DNA of 64,000 nt from NCBI GenBank assembly GCA_024516155.1, contig JAJJXM010000042.1, forward strand, positions 517,378 through 581,377, written 5' to 3'. Under the pieces are notes generated by a model that was not told the origin of the DNA, did not search any database, and saw nothing but the letters and a program-made list of their open reading frames with translations. The DNA comes from Pyronema omphalodes (lineage: Eukaryota; Ascomycota; Pezizomycetes; Pezizales; Pyronemataceae). Shown here in pieces: positions 22,207 through 33,252 of this stretch (its first letter is position 1; the number at the start of each line of letters is the position of its first letter). Made by a program: the position numbers and the translations under genes.

Positions 22207-23551
22207 AGAAGTAAATTCTTGATGGAGTATATTATTTTTTGGTGTCATGTTTTTTTGGCGTTTTTATCTCGTGTTTTTGTTTTGTGTTCTTATCTTGTGT
22301 GTTTTTTTTGAGGCTTTCGTGCTTCTTTTTTTATGTGTTCTTTTTTAATGTTGAAGAGCTTCTTCAGATGTGTTGTGACGTTGATAATAACGGATGCTAT
22401 GATTTTATAAGGCGAGAGCTGCTTTTGTGTATTGCAACTAATTCCACTGTTTAATACCTATGGTTTCTTCGTACAAGGTCTTTCGGAGTGAAGCAAATGC
22501 AGAATATATCCATGATTGACAATTGCATTGAGCAGCCTGGGATAAACTTGGCAGCACGTGTAGGTTGGATGATCTTGATTGATGGTCGGTCATTGGGGGA
22601 TACCTTATATATATCCTCGATTGATGGAACACGTGTTTGATCCTGAAGGTATTCCTTTTTTCTTTCCTCATGCGGTGTCCCGTTACCGTTATGGCTCTCG
22701 AAATATCTTAGGTCATGTTGCCGGTTGGCCATGGACTGATTTATTCCATCAAACATAGTAGAATGAAACACGCACCTGATGTATATCCGGAATATATCCT
22801 ATAAGAAAAGCAAAACTATAACAGAATCCATCTTACGTGTGCCGACGAGATGATTACCAAGAGTGAAAACGTTATCATGTATGGATAGCGGTGCTTCGTA
22901 TGCCCGTGATATGATAAACAATGCCACTTCGGAGTCTAGACCATTCGCTGCTGTCCAAGGAAAACATAATTAATGAGGCTACTGTGCGTTAACCGAACCA
23001 TCTTATCTGCCACTCCAACTGACTCACTGTCCATTTACAGCTAAGCTAACTCGTTGATTTCATCCGTGACTGTGGTTGCAACAAAGACGAGTGATTATCG
23101 TGATTTCAGGGGTTTCTCCGATACATGAAGCACTGTATGACGTAAATGGCTATATCACGAAAAAAACTCTCATTCCTTGTAATCAGTATGTGAATATACA
23201 AATCTCACTTTGCATGAAATAGTCTAGTATACCACGCCCACACGTTATCACCAGCTTCATGATCTACTGCATCTGTTCCTCTCCCAAGTTCGGAATTTGT
23301 ACCCCCCCCCCCCCCCCTCTTTCGGGCTGGAAACTCATAGGGCATACAGCTATACTTGTCATCTCAAAATACCATCTTACTAGATCCGAACTTCAGTGAA
23401 TGGCGGATTTATTCCTCTGTGTTGTGCCCACTGTGAGTAATGTCATCCGCCCCGCGTCCTTATGTCGAATATTTTATTATTCAATACATGTACATAGAAT
23501 ATTCCTTTTCTATTCCAACATCAATTATGTGTGTAATCACATATGTTTCAG
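22207..23551. other. Conserved flank between long family B and family A genes, unit 1
   Basis: No gene. Matches 33253-34603 and, in its first 1.2 kb, 14049-15240. Contains a C run at 23301-23317. Confidence 0.45.
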
Positions 23552-23558
23552 TATAAAA
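23552..23558 (+). promoter_or_regulatory. TATA box of family A copy 3
   Basis: TATAAAA 158 bp before the ATG at 23710, in a leader alignable with the other family A copies (ATTCAATACATGTACATAGA near 23480). The CACGTG core is changed to CACATA here. Confidence 0.55.
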
Positions 23559-23709
23559 TCTACAATAATACAATTATTCAGTTCTGACAATCCTCTCTTT
23601 TTGTTGCCGATCATCACAAAGTACAATACCCGGATAATCTCACAGTTGAATCAAATCCCGGTTTTTACAAATTTTACATACTGTCAACACATATCAACAT
23701 CTTTTCAAC

Positions 23710-24393
23710 ATGTTCTCACTAATCAAGAACTCTATTCTTGGCATGAATGATCAGAACAACAATAAAGAGACTGAACAATGGGTGATAAAATATCTCTATG
23801 GATGCTCTGATAAGGAAAACGTTCTAGATGCGCTTATCATTACCGGCAGCCAAAACAAAGCAAACCTAGCCGCCCGAACGTATCTCGTTGAACAAGCAGC
23901 CATCGGCATCTCCCCATTGTGGATCACTCTTTCTGGGGTCTGCTTATACATCAATCCTGCGAATCCCAATCCGACGAAACTGGAACATGTGGTCGGGGCT
24001 TGGGCGGAGCCATGTCCAGCTGGCTATCAAAAGCATGATCGAAGATATTCGGATAGTGAATGTCTGTTCTCGTCGATCAATGTATTGGCACGGGCTGTTT
24101 TGTCAGCGCAGAGTGCAGGCACCCCCAAAACAGCAGCGGAACATTTCAATATTTACAAACTACATTGCGGGCCTAGATCAAAGGACAGAGAACATCGAAT
24201 CTTGGCGGGCAGAAAAGCCGAGCGGCAGGAAATTGTCCGCTTGAAACTTGAGGAATATTTCATCGAAGAGTGTCACATTAAAAAGGCCGAGTTTCAGAAC
24301 ATCAATGCGATGTAGGATATTTGGTCTAGGCCCAGTATTGAGGGTGTGAAGCCGGGGCAGTTGCTTCTGGTCTGGGCAACACCGGCGTTTTAG
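23710..24393 (+). pseudogene. Family A copy 3, premature stop
   Basis: Aligns over its full 684 bp with the intact copy at 34770-35453, but codon 202 is TAG where the other copy has CTG (two base changes). The product would be 201 of 227 residues, losing the IWSRPSIEGV block and the Leu-rich end. No other frame disruption is seen and the TATA box is kept, so it may still make a shortened protein. Confidence 0.75.
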
Positions 24394-25829
24394 GTTTCAG
24401 TGGTGTGGTTATTTCTGGATTCTCTTTTGTCAAATCTTCAGTTTTGTATGTACTGATTTCGAGTATCAAGTATCTTTTGATCATAGGGGTTTGACCAAAG
24501 GTGCACTTTGGACCTTGATGCGGATGTCGAGGCCAAGTACAGAGCGTTATACTCAACCCTCCAGCACACCGCATCTCACACAATCACCTACGCCGAACTA
24601 ACCTCCATCTAAGCATGTCGGTTGTCTAAGGTTATGCCCCTCAGCTTTCACCGCACTATAGTCGACAAGTCCGACTGTATCTCAGAGTATATAGTTCTCA
24701 GATGATACATTAATCAGAGTACTGCAACTCTGTTCCAAAGGATATCGCTAAGCGAAGTGCTATGGAGTGGAAATGCCTAAGATTCGTGAGCCGTCCAGAG
24801 AGAACTGAGAAGCGAAGGAGGAGGGTCCAGAGTTCGGCATGGTCGGATCGATCCATCCGGTCCTGTTGCAGCTGTGGACTGGGCCGGGCATCATTTACGG
24901 TCCTGTATGGTAGCAGGACTAGGACGGGCAGTCTTTGAGGCACCATGGACTGGACGGACCATGACTGTGGACATGAATGGTCACTCGGAAGTGACTTTTT
25001 TACAATGGCTCATGATATTTTGCTAAGAAAAATCTGACGCATTGGACTAATCAAAGCCAGCTATATGTGATTTAAAGCGAAGATAACTAGATAGAGAGAA
25101 TATTTATACTGCAACCGTACCGTGCTAAGCAACATAAATGATATCAAACTACCGTAGGCAATCACACTGTTTTAGAGCTGAGCGTGCACCTGCGGTGTTG
25201 AGGGAAGGTCTTACCAAAATGTAGCATAAAGGGTCCATGTGCAATAGTAATAAAAATAAGTCACCGCTACGGCCCATAATATCTGACAAACTCGAAGCAA
25301 ACCGCCACTGGGAAACTAGCTTACTTAGAAAACCCACGGTCCCGCCGCCATCTGGGGTTTAGGCGGTGGTTTCAAGTACTGTGGCAAATTTGCTATTCTG
25401 ATTTGAACCATGAGCACAATGAAAGACTGGATACTTGTTTACTTCAATGACATTCAATTGTGGCCGTATCTGGAGATAGTTCAGGTACCGTATCTATATT
25501 GCAATGGTCCGCGAGATGGGTCGACGAATACTCGAGCAATTTCCAAAACATGAAGACCATCGTAAGCCTTGGAGCCTCTGGAAAGGGTTTAGGTGGTGGT
25601 TCAAGTACTGTGGCAAATTTGTTCTTCGCTTCTGATTTCTTGTGGAGAAAGTTATCAATTAAAGCTATCAGTTTTATGAGTCACATAGATTCAGCCCATG
25701 AAGGTAATTTTTTTTCCAGAATTATGATATATACCTAGGATGAAAAAATAATCCATACTTAAAACCAATACATACAAAAATCAAACCCCGACAAAATGAG
25801 AATCCCACCTAAAGCCACTCCACCACAAC
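24394..25829. other. Spacer between convergent family A genes, unit 1
   Basis: No gene supported. It contains an inverted CCAAAG...CTTTGG (24496-24512), GGTCC-rich repeats (24825-24970) and an internal repeat of GTACTGTGGCAAATTTG (25376 and 25606). Unit 2 has about 430 bp more here (36395-36830), apparently lost from unit 1 between those repeats. Confidence 0.45.
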
Positions 25830-26513
25830 CTAAACCCTCGGTATTGTCCAAACCAGAAGTAAATCCCCCGGTTTGACACCCTCAACACTAGGCCTAGACC
25901 AAATCTCCAGCACCGCATTGACATTCTGAAACTCCGGCTCCTTAATACCGCACTCACCCACAAAATATTCCCCAGTCTTCAACCTAACCATTCCCTGCTG
26001 TCCAGAGCTTCCAGTCACCCTGCTCCTATACTCCCCATCCTTAGATTTAGGCCCACAATACAGTTTATTAATAACAAAATCCCCCGTTATTACTTTCGGT
26101 AAACCCGCACTGTGAGCTAACAACACAGCACGTGCTAATAAATTTATCGATGAGAAAAAACATTCGCTATCTGAATATCGTTGATCATTCTTTTGATAGC
26201 TATCTGGACATGGCTCAGCCCATGCTCCTATCACATTTTCCGGTTTAGTAGGATGGGGATTCGTGGGGTTGAGGTATAAGGAAACGCCACAGATGGTGAT
26301 GCATAAAGGGGTGATGCCGATGGCTGCTTGTTCGACGAGATACATCCTGGCGCCGAGGTTGGCCTTTTCTTGGCTACCGGTAATTGTAAGTGTATCCTGG
26401 ACGTTGTTTTTATCGGAACATCCGTAGAGGTACTTTATGATCCAGGTTTTGATTGTTTCTTTTTTGTTTCTGTCGCTCAGGCTGAGAAGAGAGTTTTTGA
26501 TTAGTGAGAACAT
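25830..26513 (-). CDS. Family A protein, copy 4 (227 aa)
   Basis: Starts MFSLIKNSLLSLSD at 26513; all family blocks are present (LYGCSD, GSQEKAN, NPTNPHPTK, AWAEP, YSDSEC, CGPKSKD, IWSRPSVEGV). The frame stays open for a further 106 codons upstream to 26831, but that stretch includes the TATA box (26659-26666) and is not shared in frame with plus-strand copies, so I take it as leader. Convergent with copy 3. Closer to copy 6 (37268) than to plus-strand copies, so the two orientation types split before the tandem duplication. Function unknown. Confidence 0.75.
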   Translation of the reverse strand: MFSLIKNSLLSLSDRNKKETIKTWIIKYLYGCSDKNNVQDTLTITGSQEKANLGARMYLVEQAAIGITPLCITICGVSLYLNPTNPHPTKPENVIGAWAEPCPDSYQKNDQRYSDSECFFSSINLLARAVLLAHSAGLPKVITGDFVINKLYCGPKSKDGEYRSRVTGSSGQQGMVRLKTGEYFVGECGIKEPEFQNVNAVLEIWSRPSVEGVKPGDLLLVWTIPRV

Positions 26514-26658
26514 GTTGAGATGGTGTTTATGTGTATTGATGGTATGTAAGACGGGCAGGATAAAACTGGTTTTGATTGAACTGTCAGAGTATCGGGGTAT
26601 TTTGCTTGGTGATAATTGGTGATGGAGAGAGAGGATGGACGGGACTGAATGATGATGG

Positions 26659-26684
26659 CTTTTATATTGTGATTCACGTGATTG
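26659..26684 (-). promoter_or_regulatory. TATA box and CACGTG element of family A copy 4
   Basis: Reading the minus strand: CAATCACGTGAATCAC (26684-26669) then TATAAAAG (26666-26659), 146 bp before the ATG. Identical in order and near-identical in spacing to copy 1. Confidence 0.65.
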
Positions 26685-28743
26685 CACAGATGGGTTAATG
26701 TTGGAATAGAAGATGAAGATTCTATATACGTGTATTGAATAATAAAATGTTTGATGTAAGAAGAGGTGATGAACTGCATTGTTCTCGGTGACACTGTGTA
26801 TACAACAGAAACGAACAAACTTTGGATACACTGAATTTCGGTTCTTACCTATATCATTATTCCCTATTGTTATACATATTCTTCCTAATGTAACTGGTAC
26901 ACCATTTTAATGTCTAAGCCGAAAACAGAAGGCCTGTCTTCGTTTTGGCTACCGTGTGCATGAGCAGTACACCAGTGTAATCCGATCTCCTGCTGTGTTA
27001 AGTTACCAAGTCTGAAGTTTTCGGAATCAATGAGTGAACCGACCCTCTCAAATCCTGCATCTTCAGCAGAATTTTGGTTTTCTCGAGGGCGAGTTTTTCA
27101 TCGTCTTAGGCCCCGAAATCCTGTTGAAACATCGATTGTGATAAACTGTTTTTCCAAAGTGATTTTTGATATCTATAATGAAATCCACCTCTTACATCTA
27201 ATGCCATTTTCAACATCGTTTTATATGTCACGAGATAGAAGTTAGCATTTAAATTTTTCTTTTAATCATACACTCCTCGAGACCTTCAAGGCCTATGCGA
27301 GACAATGGACGTTCACAATGTCATGTCCGTGAATGTTTCGCGAGTACCTAGTGCTTCCACATGATCATAGATTCGCATACCAGCATGATAAAAGCCATCA
27401 TCCTCAATCCACCTCCAGCACATCCAGCACATCCACCGTCTCCTACAAGCCGCGGGGGGGGGGGGGGGGGGGGGCGGGGGGGCGGGGGGTATATGCCATA
27501 TATCAGGAGGAAGTCGACGAAAATTTCCTGTCCTATTCGGCTTGCATACAAGTTGCGTCAAGTCTCAAAAGATTCAGGTTGCATTTTGCAATATCAACAA
27601 TGACTGAATGGAAAAGCAATTTTATAAATCACAATCCCAGCAGCTTGCCATGGGCTGAGCAGGCTGCAGCTTCTTAAGTGTACTTTGAAATACCGGTGAT
27701 AGGTAAAACTGTAGGAGAGGAAGAAATATGTTCGGGTGGACGAGATACCATTGTATAGTCTAGGCCGGTCGCGGTATATTTGATGGGTTAGACAAGGGGA
27801 CAGAATGAATATTTATATAGGAGGTGATCGTATCATCGTAAGTATTTTTTTTCGATATATGGAGATTTGTACATGATGAGGTAATGAGGTAATGAGGTAG
27901 TGATTATTCCCGAGGACTTTATATTCCCACGTCTTATATGCGATGGAAGTACATTCTCGTAAGAACGTGCATGGTAAATTGCTTCAGTTGCCGTAGCATC
28001 AGTCGCACTATATGATCTTTTGGCCACGAGGACGGGATACCTGGATTTTCTTTTCCTGCATAGGCCTTTCAGGCCTCGATCAGTGTATGATATAAAACAA
28101 AACAAAACAAAACAAACAAAACAATATAATGCTCGAAAAGTTTTTTTTTTTTTTTTTTTTTTTCACACAGCAGATGGATAATATACCTCTGCCCATTAAT
28201 TCTACCTTCTACAATATTCTAAATCTCTAGACTAACCGGAAAACCTGTGATACCCACGTACTTAAGAAAATACATCAAACTACCCAAAAAGACTTTTCAT
28301 CAGATCTATATAAAAAATAAGCCATACCAACCACAGCCTTAACTCACATCAGAAACCATAAAATCCAACCATAAACATCCCATATCTTCCACCTCCCCAA
28401 GCCCTAAAGCCGCTCAAAGTTCAGCATGGTCCGGTCCCATCTATGGAAAAAAGGACTCAACTGCAGCTGGACTCCGGACAGCTTTTCTGAATTAATTCAG
28501 CAGCTAGCTAGCTAGCTAGCTAGCTATCTTCCCAGTATCAGTTCGGTATGAGTGGGCAATGACATTATAAGCCAGCTTGGCAATGAGGTTTTCAGCGCGC
28601 TGATCACTACAGTAGCTCCATGCCCGTGGACCTTCCACAATCTATTTTACGTAAACATGCACACCCCACGGCAGGTGCTGGCTTTATGTGCAAAGGCGCT
28701 TAAGTCAACGTCGGAAAACGAGGAAGCACCCGCGCGCCTGGAT
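26685..28743. other. Non-coding part of unit 1
   Basis: No gene supported. Holds an impure run of about 35 G (27453-27488), poly-T (28140-28163), a short frame beginning MDNIPLPI near 28175 that is broken here, and an AGCT microsatellite (28500-28526). Matches 38124-40117. Confidence 0.45.
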
Positions 28744-28893
28744 CGAAGAAGCGAAGAAGCGAAGAAGCGAAGAAGCGAAGAAGCGAAGAAGCGAAGAAGC
28801 GAAGAAGCGAAGAAGCGAAGAAGCGAAGAAGCGAAGAAGCGAAGAAGCGAAGAAGCGAAGAAGCGAAGAAGCGAAGAAGTGAAGAAGCGAAGA
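28744..28893. repeat. CGAAGAAG minisatellite, unit 1
   Basis: About 18 copies of an 8-bp unit; unit 2 has about 8. Eight bases in three frames give a 24-bp coding period (RSEEAKKR). The surrounding frame (from 28552) has no ATG upstream of the repeat except at 28657, so coding is doubtful. Confidence 0.75.
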
Positions 28894-29581
28894 CGGGAAA
28901 CACATGGAGAAGAACTCATTCTATATAATGATCGATATATAGAGAACACAAGCAAGTCGACTCCATCCAGCGAGGGGATATGCGCAGCGCGCTAAAGGCA
29001 ATAATAACACCCACGTCCATAACATCCACATCCACACACAGCTCGACAGACAAATCTTAATACTCCAGTTTGACTGATATCGTATGGTTGCGGTATAGGT
29101 ATTTCTTCTGGATACTGCTCTTTCGGTCTTTATGTTCCATCGATCCTCCACCTGAAACACTTTTCGATGTATCATTGCTGCTGCAGGTTTGGGTTTAGGT
29201 GATGCATTCAAGTGCGGCGGGGATGGGGTGGTCGGGGGTAGGTGGGCGGATGGATGGAGATGGAGATGGAGATGGGTGGGGAAAGGGCGTGGGGAGGGGG
29301 CAGTGGTATCATTCTATCATCTCTTCATCTCTTCATCTCTCACCAGCTCTGAGTTCAACACACAAGAATCCTCCTCACAAAATATCCTTAGCCGTATCAA
29401 AAATAGTCGTTTCGAGTGGCTGTTAATCCTATTCACGGTCCCAAGCAAGACTATCGGTCCTAGTCTCATGGTCCTTCCAGTCCACAGCAGCACCGGCTCA
29501 CCCGAGAATTTCGTCGTTGAATTAGATATATAACCAAGGTTTAAGTTGAAGTTGAAATCTTATGGTGTAATATATTCTTTA
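28894..29581. other. End of unit 1, no confirmed gene
   Basis: Short frames exist on both strands (minus 28921-29211; plus 29189-29533 ending SSTGSPENFVVELDI). The plus frame is kept in unit 2 (40478-40819) and contains LSRIKNS, reminiscent of the family A start, but similarity ends there. A G-rich patch at 29217-29300 differs in length between units. Confidence 0.35.
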
Positions 29582-29615
29582 TCTGTCTATCTATCTATCT
29601 ATCTATCCATCCATG

Positions 29616-31611
29616 ATTCAGCGACATGAGGATTAGTGAATGACGCGAGTAACCCACTGAAGAGTCGCCGGCAATACAATGTACAGTAGTCAGCATTAAC
29701 ATTCGGCTTACCCAAGGTGCGAATTTCTAGTACCGGATGACAAGTAATAATAGCCTTTTATCAGAATAGCTCTACAAAGATGCGGATTTAATTGTTGTGC
29801 CTGACGAGAGTTCGCGGATATTAGCATTTTTGAAACCTCTGGGTATAATTAATTGCGCGCTCAACGTATTAGCTACGGTCATAGAATCATGAATACAACG
29901 CATCCCGTCCGCTCTGCGCTATTTAAGCATGCTATCGTCCGGCTAGTACTGTCGTGGGTCCCCAGACGGGAATCCCGGATACTGTAGTTTTTGTCCATCT
30001 GATAGATGATGCTTTTTTATCAGTCGGATCATTTCCAGTGAGTTCACAGCTGTCAAAGACGTTGGTGAAGCTCTTCAAAACCAACTCGCAGAGAAGACTT
30101 TCAACTCTTATCTTTGACTGGCCCAAAAACCCACACATAGGCAAGACCGAAGAGTATGTATCTATTAGCCATGCTGCATAGTCGAGGCATAGGGTTCTGG
30201 AGCCGCAGCAATGATATCCCTTCGAGCTACAGCTAGAGGAAAATCTTGTGAAAAATCACTTTCTATTACCGTCTGAAATTCTTAGATATCATCCTACAAC
30301 GAGTGCCAACGACCGGGATGGATAAATACTCTGAGTTTGAGAACGACATTTTACTTCAACCCTGTGGTACATGTATTCAGATCCAGTTGTGAAAAGCAAA
30401 CACTTACGGCTCATTTGGCTGACTGAAGACCAGAGTCATCATCAAATGTCCGTGATTCTGTCATTTAACCATCACCCCTTACCCCGCAATCTGTGGATTA
30501 CTGGCTTGGTTTTTTCCATGAACATTTCTGAAGACTCTTAAAGGTTACATATGTCTACTACGTATCTGTATTGACGCATAAGCGGTATCCACAACCACAA
30601 TCGTAGTGCGTACTCAGCACAAACTTTTGCCACGGGCTCAGTATATAATCTCAGCCTTTTCCCTCACTTTACGAAACTACACCATTTCCTATTCTTATCC
30701 ATATTATTTCTAATGCTACTGGAGATGCGGGGGTGCGGCCTTTCGATGTCCACTTTCAGAAGGCCCGTCTTCGGTTTCCCTAGTACGGGATTATCACACC
30801 TGCTTGAGAGACATTCAGGGCGGACCTTCTAAGCTTCTTTGCGTTAGGCCCCTTTGACTATCGTATCAGCAGTGTACAAATATATGGGGACAAAAGAAGC
30901 GGTCGTGGAGAAGAGGAGGAAAAGAGACTGAGGGTAAGGTGCTCCCATGTCAGAAAGTATCTGATATGAGGTTCCACAACGGGTTGACTCTCAGCGTCAA
31001 ACTCGACCTGCCATTTTGATTCAACTTCAAGAAGATCCCCTTGTTAATGCCTAATGTTAAAACAGATGTGTAGTATTGATATATGTATCTTTGTGGCTAT
31101 CATAGTTTGTCGTTCGCTATGCTTGATAACGTAACAGGCTATCAATCGCTCTATATATGACAATTGACACACACTCCATCAAAAGTTCATATCAACTAGA
31201 AGAAACAGCCGTTCAATTTCTGTATCAAGTGCATCAGTCTGAGACGGATATCCGATGAAATTACGGCTCGATCTTTTCTTCAGTTTTCTGTATCACCACC
31301 GCTAGTTTCAATAGAAAAAAGGGCCGTTCTGGATCTCATTGCTGTCGCCGTTGAATTGCTGCAGAAATTTTAGATGATTTGGAAATGTACATAAATAGCG
31401 CACTGTCAGAGTATACCCCTCGTTCGATTGAAGGGGGGGGAGGGGGGGGGGGGAGAAGGCATAGCTGAATGACGGAGTCATGGACCTTTGCTGCTGACAA
31501 AGGTCTAGTTAAACCAGCCTGACGAGCGTTAATTATTGCTTTCCGTAGTTAACACTGAGCATATGATAGAATAAGGAGTTGAAGCAACTCCGAGGGATCT
31601 TTCAAAATGTA
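29616..31611. other. Conserved spacer of unit 2
   Basis: No gene supported; matches 19330-21323. Contains a G run (31431-31453). Confidence 0.45.
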
Positions 31612-31940
31612 GTATCATCGTGTATTGTTTTTGTGTAGTATCTGGATGCAAAGAATGTCTTTTTAATGCCAGTGGTGATTGTGGAATGACACGAAAGGCG
31701 CAAGAAGAGCGTCGATGGAGGATGTCGTCGATGTGCAGATGAAGTGTCAGATCTGGTGGAGCATACAAGGACAAGTTTGTAGCAGCTTCAGCCTTAATAC
31801 TCCACCTCCAAGTTCCCGGCCTTCTACATAGACGCTCTTCTTTTACCTCCCGTGAAGTTCCGCAGCCTCCACTGACACCAGACGGAAATTCGTTGCATCC
31901 TGATCCTACACCAAAAACGATACACAATCGTAAGCCACAC
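31612..31940. repeat. Imperfect palindrome P3
   Basis: Positional equivalent of P2. Its right arm matches P2 (CAGGATGCAACGAATTTCC) but its left arm reads CTGGATGCAAAGAATGTC, so its arms agree less well than in the other copies. Confidence 0.65.
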
Positions 31941-31945
31941 AGAAC

Positions 31946-32006
31946 ATGTTTGCCTCGGAAGCTCCATTCATGGATATATGTGTGCCCTGTACGATGGATC
32001 AGGGCC
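31946..32006 (+). pseudogene. Family B long fragment, first ~20 codons
   Basis: Begins MFASEAPFMD as in the copy at 32704 and stops abruptly in ATGGATCAGGGCC, where sequence of the hAT type (GGCCGCATC... in H1, 12827) takes over. GGCC is shared by both parents at the joint. Confidence 0.7.
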
Positions 32007-32370
32007 CGCATCTTCAGGGCCTTGTTGGGGTTCTAGCAGGGCGTTGAATCCAGGTGGTATGGTGGAGAGGACGCTGGTAACGAAACTCATTATCGGTCAT
32101 TGGAGAGAAATAGCAGTGTAAGGTAAAGTTGGGTTTTGTAGGTCAAGGGAAAATGATTTAGGCAAGATATATAGGAGGATTGTTTGCCTAGTCAGTTCAA
32201 TCAGTTCAATCAGTTTAATTGGTTCAATCAGTGCACTGCAGTTACCTGGTTCTATGGAATCCTCAAAACTGAACCAAATGTGTATCCGGGACACCAAAAC
32301 TGCACCAACTCACTGTGGATTTTCAGTTCAGTTTACCTGGTTTACAAGCTGACCCGGTAAACTGGCCATA
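32007..32370 (-). mobile_element. hAT fragment H5
   Basis: Matches H1 from 12830 to its truncated end (AAACTGGCCATA), then continues into palindrome P4 exactly as H1 continues into P1. No terminal repeats remain. Confidence 0.7.
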
Positions 32371-32697
32371 AGATTATCGTGTATTGTTTTTGTGTAGTAT
32401 CTGGATACAAAGGATGTCTTTCTGATGCCAGTGGTGATTATGGAATGACAAGAAAGGCGCAAGAAGAGCATCGATGGAGGATGCCGTCATTGTGTAGATG
32501 CAGTGTCAGATCTGGTAGAGCATACAAAGACGAGTTTGTAGCAGCTTCAGCCTTAATACTCCACCTCCACGTTCCCGGCCTTCTACATAGACGCTCTTCT
32601 TCTACCTCCCGTGAAGTTCCGCAGCCTCCACTCACACCAGACCTACATCTGTTGCATCCAGATCTTACACGACAACAATACACTATCGTAAGCCACA
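32371..32697. repeat. Imperfect palindrome P4, upstream of family B long gene 3
   Basis: Arms ~32371-32530 and ~32540-32697 match as inverted repeats. Both carry ATCTGGAT followed by a GATGT variant. Ends 6 bp before the ATG at 32704. Confidence 0.7.
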
Positions 32698-32703
32698 CAG
32701 AAC

Positions 32704-33252
32704 ATGTTTGCCTCGGAAGCTCCATTTATGGATATATGTGTGCCCTATAGCATGGATCCGGGCCACATGCAGAAACCGATTCTTGCTACCAGATGTCGGG
32801 ACGCCTGTGAACACTCTTGTCTGGATTGCAACGACCGGTTACAATCAATACCATTTTGCGAATGCGAACACTTGTCAATCGGGACCGAGGAGTGGTTCGA
32901 ACCTCCGCTGCATACGCACAGTCAGCCAATTCCTCTCACTAGGAACGAGTCGACAACGATGAGCGATGATGAACGACTACGCATGGTCCATTCTCCGGCA
33001 CCACGAAAGACCGTGACCTGGGCTTCGTCAAAAGAGGTACGACTATTCTATAAAAAGCGGCCGGTCTCAGAATCTTCCAGACCAAGCAGAAGTGTATTGA
33101 GAGGCAACACCGAGGAAACGGGTAAATCTCAGAAAAACCGATGGTGGAGTCTGAGCCGCCTCATGACTATTTTCAAACCCCCCTTGTATACTACTAAGTG
33201 GGAGGATTTGCCAGATGGTGAGGATGGGGATGTCCAAGATTATAGTGACTAA
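32704..33252 (+). CDS. Family B long ORF, copy 3 (182 aa)
   Basis: Same layout as copies 1 and 2. KTVTWASSKEVRLFY, NRWWSLS and LYTTKW are intact. In the first half, 14 of 85 residues differ from copy 1, including loss of Cys15 and CECGH becoming CECEH; in the last 97, 5 differ. The internal ATG is 32959. By its hAT-P4 upstream sequence this gene is closer to copy 1 than to its positional partner copy 2. An intact family A gene lies 1.5 kb downstream. Confidence 0.62.
   Translation: MFASEAPFMDICVPYSMDPGHMQKPILATRCRDACEHSCLDCNDRLQSIPFCECEHLSIGTEEWFEPPLHTHSQPIPLTRNESTTMSDDERLRMVHSPAPRKTVTWASSKEVRLFYKKRPVSESSRPSRSVLRGNTEETGKSQKNRWWSLSRLMTIFKPPLYTTKWEDLPDGEDGDVQDYSD

Larger units (their letters stand above)
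19330..29615 (+). repeat. Tandem segmental duplication, unit 1 (~10.3 kb)
   Basis: It starts near GACATGAGAATTGGTGAATG and ends in a TATC microsatellite (29582-29610). The order of contents is: conserved spacer, palindrome P2, long family B, conserved flank with C run, family A (+, disrupted), family A (-), G run, CGAAGAAG minisatellite, TATC run. The same order recurs in unit 2 directly after it. Confidence 0.85.

Noticed and set aside
25460..25738. VAVSGDSSGTVSI string resembling a WD40 blade
   Set aside because: One short stretch only, no ATG start, and the unit 2 copy has a stop right after it. Too little to name a domain.
26514..26831. 106-codon in-frame extension of family A copy 4 (and 89 codons for copy 6)
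   Set aside because: It includes the TATA box and is not matched in frame in plus-strand copies.
28552..28995. Open frame across the CGAAGAAG array with RSEEAKKR repeats
   Set aside because: It begins with GTG, the only nearby ATG is followed at once by a stop in another frame, and the unit 2 version ends differently; better explained by the minisatellite.
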